Origin: Clostridiaceae bacterium
Lineage (GTDB): Bacteria; Bacillota; Clostridia; Peptostreptococcales; Natronincolaceae
Direction of reading: 5' to 3'
Assembly: GCA_018432235.1 (NCBI GenBank)
Contig: JAHDLO010000028.1
Coordinates: 21,212 to 85,211 of the forward strand
DNA: 64,000 bases
Below are positions 52,605-63,700 of this stretch, in pieces. Made by a program: the position numbers and the translations under genes. The stretch's first letter is position 1. The number at the start of each line of letters is the position of its first letter. The notes under the pieces were generated by a model. The model was given only the letters and a program-made list of their open reading frames with translations, was not told where the DNA came from and did not search any database.

Positions 52605-55600
52605 TGAAATGCAAATTCATCTTTATCATTCCCCTTATGTTTGTATGCTGCCTACTCCTATCAGGTAAAGCCTTTGCCATATCAAACAGCGACATTGAAA
52701 TCAATGTCACTTCTCCCATAGACAGCCTGCAAAACGAAAGCGGCATGGTAGCCGTGGAGCAGTTTCCGGCAGAAATCCCTATCCGCATCACGGCTAAAAC
52801 CGGTAATCTTACGGATGTTCAACTGGAATACGGCGGTCAAAGCAAAAAGATAACACCGGAATATATCCTGACTGTTGAAAGCAAGGAAGATTGCGGCTCT
52901 TATACCATTACAGCCAAAACAGACCAGGGTGCAATCCTCACCATCACGGCCAATGTAATATTCCAAGTTAAGGCCATCTATGACACCCGATACCGCACCA
53001 TCGGCATGAATGTCAAAGAAATCTATGAAGGTGGAACGCTGCTAAAGTCCTTTAAAGAGCCCCAGCGTATTGATCTTATGAATGTCAATACCGTTGCTGA
53101 CTATGAACATAAGCGGATTGCTGAATGGATCGGCCGGTATGACGGCAGAACCTATACCCTAAAGGGCAGCAATGTGGTTGAGATTTATGGCTATAACTCC
53201 GGCAAACTCTATGGAACCTATGATACCAGCAGGGATTTTGAACCACTGACTACCAGTTACGGATGGACGCCTAAAGCATTGATTGCTTTTGAAACTATGA
53301 GAAATACAGCCCTGTCCTATCAGGCACCGGTAAAAATTGATGTAGAGGCCACCTGGTGCGATGAAAAAAAGCAGGAGGTTTACGGTAGAATTACTGCTCA
53401 GGACAAGGGAGTACCGGAGTTGCTCTATCCTTATCAGACCACTTCTATCACTTTTACCAAGGACGACATTATACTGTCCCGAAACTTCATTTACATGGGG
53501 CTTGAATGGGATTACACGCCGGAAACAGAAGAATTTACAGATGGGGAAAACAAGACACAGACCTCAATTACGCAAAAAATCAATTACAAAATTCCTACTG
53601 TAGACTTCTATTTTAAGTTTAAGGATCAGGACGGAAATGACCTATCAGTTGTTATCCGTGCCCCTACCACGGTGTACCGGGGCGACAACTACTCATTCAC
53701 TGTGATTTATATGAACAGTGGTAACAGTGCAGCCTATGACGTACCCTTAAAAGGTACGGTGGATGGTATTCTGATTGAAGAAATACCTGAAGTTCAGGAC
53801 TTTGCAGCTAATATAAGCAAAACCTATACTATCAAACGTATCGCCGATACTGCCGCCAATGGAATCCATCTATGGGCTAATATTGGTGTACCAGAAGGCT
53901 TTATCGATGGAAATCTTTCCAATAATGTGGCTACGGCAGTTATCAAAGTGATTGACCCTGAACCAGAGTCAACACCTGACAACCCAGATACACCAAATAA
54001 TCCCGATGATCCAGTAAATCCACCGGATGAGCCGCCTGTTCCTCCAGAACTTTGCGACCTTGCGGCAAGTATTCTTGCTCCCCGTACAGTCTATGAGTAT
54101 GAGGATTACAGCTATACTGTAAGCTTTACCAATAACTCTAATATAGAACTAAAAGCCGTGTCCTTACAGGGGAAGAACAATGACAATATCCTGCTGCAAA
54201 TTCCTAAAACAGAAAGCTTTAAACCTAAAGAAACAAAATCTTTTACTATCACAGGTACAGCAGGAGACGCAGGTGAAGTTTATCGCCTATGGGCCAATGT
54301 AAAAGCACCGGAAGGCTTTAGGGATGAAAAACCAGCTAATAATACTGCTGTTTCGAGCATTACGGTGGTAAAAGACCCCTCTGATGAACCAGATGAGCCG
54401 GATGACCCAAGTGACCCCGAAAAGCCTGACAATCCTGACGACCCGGATAACCCAGATGAACCTGATAACCCAGATACCCCAAATGATCCCGACTATCCAC
54501 CTGATGACCCAGATGAACCATCCGATAATCCGGATAATCCTGAAAACCCACCGGACACCCCGGACAATCCTGATAATCCGAACGATCCGGAGGTGCCCCC
54601 GGTAGTAAATCTATGCGACGTATGGGTAAACCTATCGTCACCGCCTACGGTGTATGAACGGGATGAATACAGCTTTACTGTGTACTTTGCCAACTCCACA
54701 GATAAAGAACTATCTGACGTTGAGCTAAATGTCACCATCAACGGTAAGGCAGTTTCCACTATACCACCTATAGCCAATTTCAAAGCCTTTGAGAAGAAAG
54801 CATTCCTTGTTACCAGCATAGCAGGAGCAAAAGGCGTACCTATCAAGCTATCGGCACAAGTATCACCACCTGAAGGGTATAGAGACATCAATACAGGTAA
54901 CAACCGGGTTTCATCGGAAGTCATGGTGTTGGAACATCCTTATGATTTGGATGTGCAGAGAATTACGCCGGATGAGTACAAGGAAAATCAGTCGGTCATT
55001 TCCACCGTAAAGGTATCAAACAAAGGAAGCCTGGACTTTACACCAGGACAAAACGTTACTGTACTATTTCAAATCCCTGAACTGTCTTTGTCAAAGCGTA
55101 TTGATGCGGTAGTTATGGAAAAGGATACATGGAATGTTGTGTCCATACGATGGGACACACCCAATGTGCAGGCTGATAAAGATATTACACTGATTGCCAT
55201 TATCAACCCTGAACAGTCATTAGGGAATGAAGGCACCAATGACAACAACACCTATACTCAAAAGGCTGTTATCCAGAATGTATCCTATGAAGAACCAGAG
55301 GAAAGCCGGGTACTTCCTGACCCGCCGAAAAGAAATGAACAACCCAAAGTTACATGGTGGGAACAGCGGTATGAAAACAATAATTTTGTATGGAGACAAT
55401 TCTACGCTGAACTAAAGGTAAGCGCTACGCTGGATTATGATACAAAAGCCAAGGGCTACTTAAAATCGGGTTACGGCTATTTTATTCGTGTTACAGCAAC
55501 GGTAAGCACCAACTATGACAGGTCAGAGATGATTACTGCCCCACAGACAGCAGAAGTATATCTGCCGGAATACCGCTATGAAACTGCCATTCCTTTAGCC

Positions 55601-55828
55601 AAGGAGGGCAGTCAATTTACTTTTAAAGAAAATCCTGCATCCCCTTTCCACCACAGAAAACAGTATATTCCTGTGTGGTTCCCGGACAACAGGGACTATA
55701 TCGTGCAGCTTCTTGTCACCGATGTACACACTCCTGGAGGAACGCTGTCTAAATGGGTTACCGGAGGGAATCTTAAAATCCATGTGGTAGATAGCATATA
55801 TTCCGATGATGTCACCACGGGTAATTGA
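52604..55828 (+). CDS. Large surface protein with three CARDB-like repeats and Pro/Asp/Asn linkers
   Basis: 1074 residues. Signal peptide MKCKFIFIIPLMFVCCLLLS, cleaved near GKAFA. N-terminal region of about 330 residues is unassigned. Three Ig-like CARDB-type domains start at about 355, 490 and 675 (TTVYRGDNYSFTVIYMNSGN, RTVYEYEDYSYTVSFTNNSN, PTVYERDEYSFTVYFANSTD). Linkers around 450-480 and 590-665 are runs of D, P, N and E, typical of stalks. A beta-rich C-terminal 300 residues end without LPXTG or a membrane helix. Likely the tip or adhesin of the pilus, held by a non-sortase mechanism; role in recipient contact is inference. AAGGAGG precedes the ATG. Confidence 0.75.
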   Translation: MKCKFIFIIPLMFVCCLLLSGKAFAISNSDIEINVTSPIDSLQNESGMVAVEQFPAEIPIRITAKTGNLTDVQLEYGGQSKKITPEYILTVESKEDCGSYTITAKTDQGAILTITANVIFQVKAIYDTRYRTIGMNVKEIYEGGTLLKSFKEPQRIDLMNVNTVADYEHKRIAEWIGRYDGRTYTLKGSNVVEIYGYNSGKLYGTYDTSRDFEPLTTSYGWTPKALIAFETMRNTALSYQAPVKIDVEATWCDEKKQEVYGRITAQDKGVPELLYPYQTTSITFTKDDIILSRNFIYMGLEWDYTPETEEFTDGENKTQTSITQKINYKIPTVDFYFKFKDQDGNDLSVVIRAPTTVYRGDNYSFTVIYMNSGNSAAYDVPLKGTVDGILIEEIPEVQDFAANISKTYTIKRIADTAANGIHLWANIGVPEGFIDGNLSNNVATAVIKVIDPEPESTPDNPDTPNNPDDPVNPPDEPPVPPELCDLAASILAPRTVYEYEDYSYTVSFTNNSNIELKAVSLQGKNNDNILLQIPKTESFKPKETKSFTITGTAGDAGEVYRLWANVKAPEGFRDEKPANNTAVSSITVVKDPSDEPDEPDDPSDPEKPDNPDDPDNPDEPDNPDTPNDPDYPPDDPDEPSDNPDNPENPPDTPDNPDNPNDPEVPPVVNLCDVWVNLSSPPTVYERDEYSFTVYFANSTDKELSDVELNVTINGKAVSTIPPIANFKAFEKKAFLVTSIAGAKGVPIKLSAQVSPPEGYRDINTGNNRVSSEVMVLEHPYDLDVQRITPDEYKENQSVISTVKVSNKGSLDFTPGQNVTVLFQIPELSLSKRIDAVVMEKDTWNVVSIRWDTPNVQADKDITLIAIINPEQSLGNEGTNDNNTYTQKAVIQNVSYEEPEESRVLPDPPKRNEQPKVTWWEQRYENNNFVWRQFYAELKVSATLDYDTKAKGYLKSGYGYFIRVTATVSTNYDRSEMITAPQTAEVYLPEYRYETAIPLAKEGSQFTFKENPASPFHHRKQYIPVWFPDNRDYIVQLLVTDVHTPGGTLSKWVTGGNLKIHVVDSIYSDDVTTGN

Positions 55829-56237
55829 TATGGTACTGCTATTTTGCGCCGTTCCCCTACTGTGGGCGGCTATTACAGATTTTAAAAAGCGGATTATCCC
55901 CGACTGGACATGGATAGCTATTGTCCTGTTTGGCGGTACGTCCGCTTTCCTTTTGTCCTATCCTACGTTACCCCAACGGATTGTGGGATTTTTATTACCG
56001 GGTGTCTGCTTATTTATCCTTGCTATAAAATACGGCGGTGTGGGCGGCGGCGATATCAAACTTACGGCGGCAATGGGCTTTTGTTTTGGACTATACGGAC
56101 TTACAGCCATTCTCTTTTTCGCCCTGCTCCCTGCCTACCTTTATGCAAAGTCGACAAGGCAAAGAAGTGTCCCTCTGGCTGCATTCTTATGTATTGGATT
56201 TTTTGTCTATATAGGTGCTCTTTATATGTTGGCTTAG
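55806..56237 (+). CDS. cpaA: Prepilin peptidase (A24 family, TadV/CpaA-like)
   Basis: 143 residues and about six helices. The two catalytic aspartates of the family are visible in AAITDFKKRIIPDW and GGVGGGDIKLTAAMG. It should remove leaders from the short pilins and TadE-like proteins; it lacks the N-methylation domain. The start is uncertain, ATG at 55806 or 55830, inside the end of the preceding gene. Completes the Tad set. Confidence 0.88.
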   Translation: MMSPRVIDMVLLFCAVPLLWAAITDFKKRIIPDWTWIAIVLFGGTSAFLLSYPTLPQRIVGFLLPGVCLFILAIKYGGVGGGDIKLTAAMGFCFGLYGLTAILFFALLPAYLYAKSTRQRSVPLAAFLCIGFFVYIGALYMLA

Positions 56238-56256
56238 GTAAAAGGAGGTGCTTTTA

Positions 56257-56346
56257 GTGGAACTTAAAACGATACTGGCCATTGTACTCTGTCTGGTTAT
56301 TGTAGGCGGTGCAGTGTATCTGCACATTAAAAGGAAAATGAAATAA
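56257..56346 (+). CDS. 29-residue membrane peptide
   Basis: GTG start after a textbook AAAGGAGGTG. The product MELKTILAIVLCLVIVGGAV then YLHIKRKMK is one helix with a basic cytoplasmic tail. Such mini-proteins recur at this place in related elements; function unknown. Easily missed because of size. Confidence 0.55.
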   Translation: MELKTILAIVLCLVIVGGAVYLHIKRKMK

Positions 56347-56418
56347 TTGTATGGCGGCTGAAGGGGTGGAAACACCATCCCTTTCCTGTCTGCCGATTCG
56401 ATTGGAGTGAGAATAAAG

Positions 56419-57027
56419 ATGGATGATGCAAAACGCATGGTGGATACCTATGAGGTAAAGCACGCCATCCATGTTGGAGATAAAGAAATCCTCTTTGGAG
56501 TTGACGAAAAGAAAATTGACTGTCCGTACATAGTATGCAATTGCACTTGGGATAACCCTTTAGGGATTGAGCATTATTTTAGCGCTGTGGGAAGTGCAGA
56601 CTATCTGGAAATGATGACTGAGTTTACCTCCCGCGTGACGGCACAGCTTGAAACGGTAAAAGCAGAGCGGGAAATAGTTACTGTACCCCTAAGGCCCTTT
56701 ACATTAGAGCATTGTATCCAAAATGATAACAATCAGAATCTTGAAAACAAAGTGGCAATCATCCGCCCAGAGCGCCTGCGCCCTGAGTACCGTACCGCTG
56801 ACAAGCAGCTTGTGCTAATCACAGGCGGCTTTGGTGCACATGCAAATTCCAGAGGTCGGGCAGTTTATACCACTAATCTATACTCCGGCAAGGAATCCCG
56901 TTGGAACCGTGAGGATATTTTAGGCATAGTTAAACCGGAATATATGCCTGATTGGGCAAAGGAACGGCTGAAACAGATACAGGCCCAAAGGCAGATAAAG
57001 CAGAAAAAACAAGAGATTGAGCGTTAG
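56419..57027 (+). CDS. Hypothetical element protein, related to the next gene
   Basis: 202 residues. The N-terminal 75 residues (VGDKEILFGVDEK, then CPYIVCNCTWDN and FTSRVTAQLE) can be aligned with the neighbour at 57,039, so the two share a domain of unknown role. The C-terminal half is charged and carries VLITGGFGAHANSRGRAVYT and ends in a K/Q/R-rich helix. ATG at 56419 with GGAGTG upstream; a GTG at 56407 is in frame. Precedes the giant helicase, as in Tn1549-like elements. Confidence 0.65.
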   Translation: MDDAKRMVDTYEVKHAIHVGDKEILFGVDEKKIDCPYIVCNCTWDNPLGIEHYFSAVGSADYLEMMTEFTSRVTAQLETVKAEREIVTVPLRPFTLEHCIQNDNNQNLENKVAIIRPERLRPEYRTADKQLVLITGGFGAHANSRGRAVYTTNLYSGKESRWNREDILGIVKPEYMPDWAKERLKQIQAQRQIKQKKQEIER

Positions 57028-57038
57028 GAGGTTTAAAT

Positions 57039-57338
57039 ATGGATCAGGAAATTAACGCCGGTTATATCATTACCGACAGGCTGACTGTAGGAAACACAGA
57101 ATTTGTCATCGGCCAGAACGAAAATGCCCCTGCCAAGTTTGTGACGTGGAAATGTACAAAGGGTGAAAAAGATTACTACTGGGGGCACTACTGTAAGAAC
57201 CGTCTGACCGCCCTTGAAGATTTATGCAATCGCGCTCTGGATGAAATCCATTATTTAAAAAGTCTCCAACAGGAAAAGGATAAAGTGGAAAATTACGAAC
57301 AGCAGGCCAAAAAGAAAAAATATGAGCCAGAGCGATAA
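57039..57338 (+). CDS. Hypothetical element protein, single shared domain
   Basis: 99 residues. VGNTEFVIGQNENAPAKFVT, WKCTKGEKDYYWGHYC and LEDLCNRALDEI match the N-terminal domain of the preceding protein; a coiled-coil-like tail (LQQEKDKVENYEQQAKKKK) follows. TAGGAGG precedes the ATG. Probably a duplicate of the upstream domain. Confidence 0.65.
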   Translation: MDQEINAGYIITDRLTVGNTEFVIGQNENAPAKFVTWKCTKGEKDYYWGHYCKNRLTALEDLCNRALDEIHYLKSLQQEKDKVENYEQQAKKKKYEPER

Positions 57339-57351
57339 GGAGAAGTGATAT

Positions 57352-57705
57352 ATGGCTCGATATAATGCAATGGAAGAATCTTTTGAAGAAATTGAACTAT
57401 TCGGAAAGCCAGCCTTATTCACTCCTATAAGGATTGACAGAAATACTGTACCTAAAGGGCTTTATCTTTATGAGGTTCGGCATGATGATGAATCTCAAGG
57501 CGATCCGGTACAAATAGGAAAAGGAATTTTAGTCAATCATTTTGGTACAGTTATCACCTGTGAAAAACTCAGGCTGGATAAGGACGGCTTTCTAAATATA
57601 GAGCCGGATGACTTTAATTTTTCTGCCGGAGACTGCAGAACAATCAAAGATTTTCAGGAAAAATATGAAATAAAAATAAAGAAGACACACTCACCAGAGC
57701 GATAA
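57352..57705 (+). CDS. LPD28-domain protein
   Basis: 117 residues: IELFGKPALFTPIRIDRNTV, PKGLYLYEVRHDDESQGDP and VNHFGTVITCEKL match the LPD28 domain (large polyvalent protein associated), found by itself or joined to conjugative-element helicases and relaxases. AAGGAG precedes the ATG. It ends 13 bases before the helicase gene. Confidence 0.78.
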   Translation: MARYNAMEESFEEIELFGKPALFTPIRIDRNTVPKGLYLYEVRHDDESQGDPVQIGKGILVNHFGTVITCEKLRLDKDGFLNIEPDDFNFSAGDCRTIKDFQEKYEIKIKKTHSPER

Positions 57706-57718
57706 GGAGGGATGAAAG

Positions 57719-60700
57719 TTGGCAACGAAGCTTCAACTGATTACAGAGCTTTCAAAAAGGACATCTAATGCTGTTGTAAAAAGTCCTGACAACTGGACTT
57801 CTTTTCTCAAAACAGCCGCCTGGAATTATAAATACCCGTTTCAGGACCAACTGCTGATTTATGCCCAGCGCCCCGATGCAACCGCTTGTGCTCCTATTGA
57901 GTTATGGAATGAGAGGTTTGGCAGATGGGTAAATCGGGGCGCTAAGGGCATTGCCCTTATTGATGATAGTGGAAGCCGTTTAAGCCTGCACCACGTATTT
58001 GATGTATCAGATACAAACAGTCGATATAACCATCCTGTTGTTCTTTGGAATTTACAGGACAGATACGCACAGGACGTAATAGAAACCCTGGAGAATGCCT
58101 TTGGCGACCTCAAAGATAAAAATGATATGCCTTCTGCTCTTATTTCAGCTGCTTTTAATGCTGTCCAAGATAATTATTCGGATTATCTCTCTGACCTCAT
58201 GTATAGCCGTGAGAATAGCTCTATAGAGGAACTGGATGAGCTTAATGTGGAATTTATCTTTAAGGAAGTACTTAGTAATTCAGTGGCATATATGCTCTTA
58301 ACCCGATGCGGCTATCCTGCCGATGAGTTTTTAAGCTTTGAGGATTTTCAGAGTATAGTGAATTTTAATACTCTCGATACCGTATCCAGATTAGGAGCCG
58401 CTACGAGCGATATTTCCGAGATGATCTTAAAGAAAATCGGAGCGACAGTAAAAGATCTGCAAAAAACCGAAAGAAAACAAGACCGTACATTTGCAAAAAG
58501 TCATGATGTAGGACAGAATAAAAGTATAAATAATAGAGATGAAAGGAAGGATGATCATGGAATTAACATATACGACTCAAGGCGATTACCTGATACCCGA
58601 CCTGACGCTACCGCAGGAAGAGACGCACATCAGCAAATATGGGATGTTGCGCAAAACATACCTGAAAAACCACAAGAAAGGGATGTACGCCAGCTTGATG
58701 CTTTCGGGGAAACTGACGGAACATCTGTCGGAAATAGACCAGATGGCGAAGGAGAGAATCGAGAAAATCACGGAGAAACTCTTGATAGACAATCCAGCAC
58801 CGGACAAAGCGACCGACCCGATGGGCTGGACGGGACACATGAACAACTTACGGCAGTCGGCGGAGGAAATGATACTGGTGGAACTGGTTTACAATTAGCA
58901 TGGTATGATAGAAGAACGGAGGATAAAAGTCTTCCGTTTTTTCATTCTACGGCTCTTATCAATAAAATCCTGCGCTCTACCCCGCATCTCAAAGCCACAA
59001 AACAGGAAACTATTGACTTTTACGTTACCCATGAGGATAGCCATGAGCGTAGCGAGTACATTAAAAGTATTTTTAATAATGACTATACAGAATTGATTAT
59101 AAACGGTGACCATCGCGTCGGGTACAAGACATATCAAAATGTTCTCCATCTTTGGGAAGGCAGCTACACTACAAGAACATCCCAGAGCTACTATGATTGG
59201 GGCGTTATCGCCGGACACTTTGGCAGTATGATATTACTGAATGAATTTACTGATGAACCACTGTCATTACCATCAGTGCAGCAGCAAATAAACCTGATTG
59301 AGCAGATGGAGAAGGATAAATCCTCTGCTTTTTCTATTTCGCAGGAAGTTATTGATGCGGTTTTACAGCAAGGAAGTGGTGTACAGGATGGAAAGTACCG
59401 GATTTATATGCAATTCCAAAAAAACGCTTCATCGAAAGAAAACGCCAACTTTTTAAAAAATGAGTATGGTATCGGCGGACGTGCACCTGCTTTGATCGGA
59501 ACAGATATTCATGAATGGCATGACGACAAAGGCATAACCCTCACCAGTGGAAATATCATGGGTCCGGATGCAAAGATAATTTTGCCTTGGACAAAGGTGC
59601 AAAAGCGCATTGGTGAATTGATTTCCGCTGACCGCTATTTAAACCGTAAAGAAAAAGAATATTTTCCTGTCTATGAAAAGGAACAAGAGGAACTCCGCCA
59701 ACAGCGTAGTGAAGAAGCCTATGTCCGTCAAATCTTGAATCGGGAACCTGCTCCATCTGAGCCAGAGCTACCACCACGGGAAAATTCACATTATGCTTTT
59801 TCACTTGGTGATACTGTTTATCTTGGTGCGGATGAATATGAAATTTTATCATTTGACAATAACACTGTGTATCTTCGTGATATGAGATTTCCTCTGTTTA
59901 GCAAAGAGTTTGCACGAAGTGATTTTGATCGGATATTAAGGGAAAATCCTTTAAATGGCCATCTTATTACACCTGAGCAATCAGCAAAAGAAAAAACGGA
60001 AAGGCCATCCCCCCGTGAGCTGTATCTGACATATCTACCGGATATGGTAAGAAGGGTACAAAATGATGAAGTTTATTCCTATTTGCGAGATCGCAACACT
60101 GATGCAGACAGTGCCAAGCAGGAACTGGATAGTGCCATTGTTCGCATTATATTTTCCATGAAGGAAGATCATCCAGATTTTTATGAAGCTTATAATAGTC
60201 TATCGCAGTTTAAAGAATGGTTTAACGAGGATGTATTTCAGCGGACATATCAGGATTACCTTACAGAAAAAAAGGATAGCATTACTCTTCATGCTGATGA
60301 CCCCGATGCACCAGAATGGGTACGACAAACAGGCAATGAAACTATTCCGCGTAATGACGATTCTACCATTACTGATGATCCTGACATAAAACCATCGGAT
60401 GGCGAAGCTAAAAAATCAGAAAATAAAGCAGCCGAAAAAGAAATAGCTGTGGGTATGGAACTTTCTATTGAGGATAGGCAATATGTTATAGACAATATCA
60501 ACGAAGAAGCAGAAACTGTAAGCCTGCGGGACATCACCTTTCAGCAGAGCACAGGCTTCCCTATTTTCCGCAGCGAAAGCATCGATTTTATAAAGGGTGT
60601 CCTGGAACAGGCAAATGAGCCTGTATGGCAAAAAACTCAAGGCGGCAAAGTTTCTAAAGTCATCATTGACCTTATGCCGGAAAAACCAAAACAAGAGAGA

Positions 60701-63700
60701 ATCAACTACCGAATTACCGATGATAAATTGGGGCATGGCGGTCAAAAAACTAAATATGGCTGGAACGTTGCCGCTATTCAGCTTTTAAATAAGCTCGAAG
60801 AAGAAAACCGCCTTGCTACACCAGAGGAACAGGAAATGCTGTCTCACTATGTAGGATGGGGTGGCATTCCCCAAGTTTTTGATGAGAACAATAGCCAATG
60901 GGCAAAGGAGTATTCCGAGCTAAAAGAGCTGCTTTCTGACGAGGAATATGCCTCTGCAAGAGCCTCTACCTTAAACGCTCACTATACTTCACCTATAGTT
61001 ATCAAGGCTATGTATAACTGCCTTTCAAACATGGGCTTTCAGACCGGCAATGTTTTAGAGCCTGCTTGCGGTGTCGGTAACTTTTTAGGACTTGTCCCGG
61101 ATAGTATGAAAAGTTCCAAGCTGTACGGTATAGAACTTGATAGCATAACAGGCCGGATTGCCAAACAGCTTTACCAAAAGGCTAATATTGCGGTGCAGGG
61201 TTTTGAGGAAACTAATCTACCGGATAGCTTTTTTGACCTTGCTATCGGAAATGTGCCCTTTGGAAGCTATGGTGTAGCGGATAAAAAATATGACAAATAT
61301 CATTTTTATATTCATGACTATTTTTTCGCAAAAACTCTGGATAAAGTACGACCTGGCGGGATTATTGCATTTATTACTTCCAAAGGTACCTTGGATAAGC
61401 AAAATCCAGAGGTGCGAAAGTACATTGCACAGAGAGCAGAGCTTTTGGGTGCAGTACGGCTTCCAAACAATGCGTTCCTTGCAAACGCCGGCACCGAAGT
61501 TACTACCGACATTATATTCCTACAAAAGCGTGACCGCGTAATTGATATTGAGCCGGATTGGGTACACCTCTCTACCACCAAGGATGGCATTCCTATCAAC
61601 CGCTACTTTGCAGATAATCCTGACATGGTGCTGGGAACAATGGCTTATGGTGAGTGGATGTATGGTGATTCTAAAGAAACAACCTGTATGCCTTATGAGG
61701 ATGCCGACCTTGGCGAACTACTACGGGAGGCATTGGAAAATATACATGCAGAAATCACGGAATATGAGATGGACGATATATCAGATGATGCTGATACCTC
61801 CATCCAAGCAGATCCAAATGTACGTAATTTCAGTTACACCGTTGTGGACTGTGAAATCTACTACCGTGAAAACAGTAGGATGAATAAGGTTGAGGTTTCC
61901 GTCACAGCTAATGGTCGAATTAAAGGCATGATTGCCATCAGGGATTGTGTTCGTGACCTTATTGAATATCAGACCGAAGATTACAGTGATGAGGTAATCC
62001 AGGAACAACAGCATAAGCTAAATAGGCTGTATGATGAGTTTACTGCAAAATATGGCCTATTAAACAGCCGTGGTAACAACATGGCCTTTTCCGATGATTC
62101 CTCCTACTGTTTGCTCTGCTCCCTTGAAATTCTCAATGAGAACGGCGAGCTTGAGCGTAAGGCTGACATGTTCACCAAACGTACCATAAGGCAGCGCACT
62201 GTTATTTCCCATGTGGATACAGCTACCGAAGCATTAGCTATTTCCATTGCGGAAAAAGCCTGTGTGGATATGGATTTCATGCAAAGCCTTACAGGGCTTT
62301 CAGAGGAACAACTTGAAAAAGACCTTCAAGGCGTTATATTCTGTAACCCTGAAAAGTTAGACAACGAAGGAAAGCCTATATTTGAAACAGCAGATGCCTA
62401 TCTATCAGGAAATGTACGAGAAAAGCTCAAAACTGCTCGGCAGTTTGCCGATATGCACCCTGACATTTACAGTATAAACGTCACAGCCCTTGAAAAGGTA
62501 CAGCCTAAGGATTTAAGCGCATCTGAAATTGATGTTCGACTTGGTGCTACCTGGCTTCCTCCAGATGTTATAAAGGACTTCATGTTTGAACTTTTAGAAA
62601 CTCCTTATATGTATAGGCGATACATTGATGTTCTTTATTCGTCCTATACCGCCAACTGGAATGTTAAGGGTAAAAACGATGACCGAAGCGGCAACATTAA
62701 GGCTGTCATGACTTATGGTACCAGCCGCATCAATGCCTACAAGATTATTGAAGAAACTTTGAACCTTAAAGATGTACGTGTTTTCGATACGGTTTATGAG
62801 GACGGTGTTGAGAAGCGTGTCCTGAATAAAAAGGAAACTGCCATCGCCCAGCAAAAGCAGGAAGCTATTAAAGAAGAATTTCAAAGCTGGATATGGAAAG
62901 ACCCCAGCCGTAGAGAAAGGCTGACAAGAATTTATAACGACCGTTTTAACTCCATCCGCCCCCGTGAATATGATGGTAGTCATATACGTTTTACAGGCAT
63001 GAATCCGGAAATTACCCTGCGCAAACACCAGGTGGACGCAGTGGCTCATATCCTGTATGGTGGTAATACCTTATTGGCTCACTGTGTAGGTGCGGGCAAA
63101 ACTTACGAAATGACGGCTGCTGCAATGGAAAGTAAGCACTTAGGATTATGCCAAAAAAGCATGTTCGTTGTCCCTAATCATTTAACAGAGCAATGGGCAG
63201 CGGAATTTTTGCAGCTCTATCCTTCTGCTAATATCCTTGTAGCTATGAGAAAGGACTTTGAAACCAAAAACCGCAAGAAATTTTGTGCCCGTATCGCAAC
63301 TGGCGACTACGATGCAGTAATCATCGGTCATAGCCAGTTTGAGAAAATTCCTATATCTCAGGAACGGCAAAAACGACAACTTGAGGAACAGATTGAGGAG
63401 ATAACTAATGGTATCCGGGAACTTAAAGAAGAACGAGGTGAGCGTTATGCCATCAAGCAGCTTGAAAAGACTAAAAAGACCTTAAAGGTAAGACTTGATA
63501 AACTCAACGATACCAGCCGAAAAGATGATGTAGTAACCTTTGAGGAATTAGGTATTGACCGTTTGTTTGTAGATGAAGCAGATTTTTATAAAAACCTATT
63601 TTTATACACAAAGATGAGGAATGTGGCGGGCTTATCTCAGACCGAAGCACAAAAGTCCTCTGACCTTTTTGCTAAGTGTCGCTACCTTGATGAACTGACA

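Noticed and set aside
58586..58846. 86-residue minus-strand frame in the helicase
   Set aside because: Antisense shadow of the tnpV and helicase overlap; no ribosome binding site or family match.
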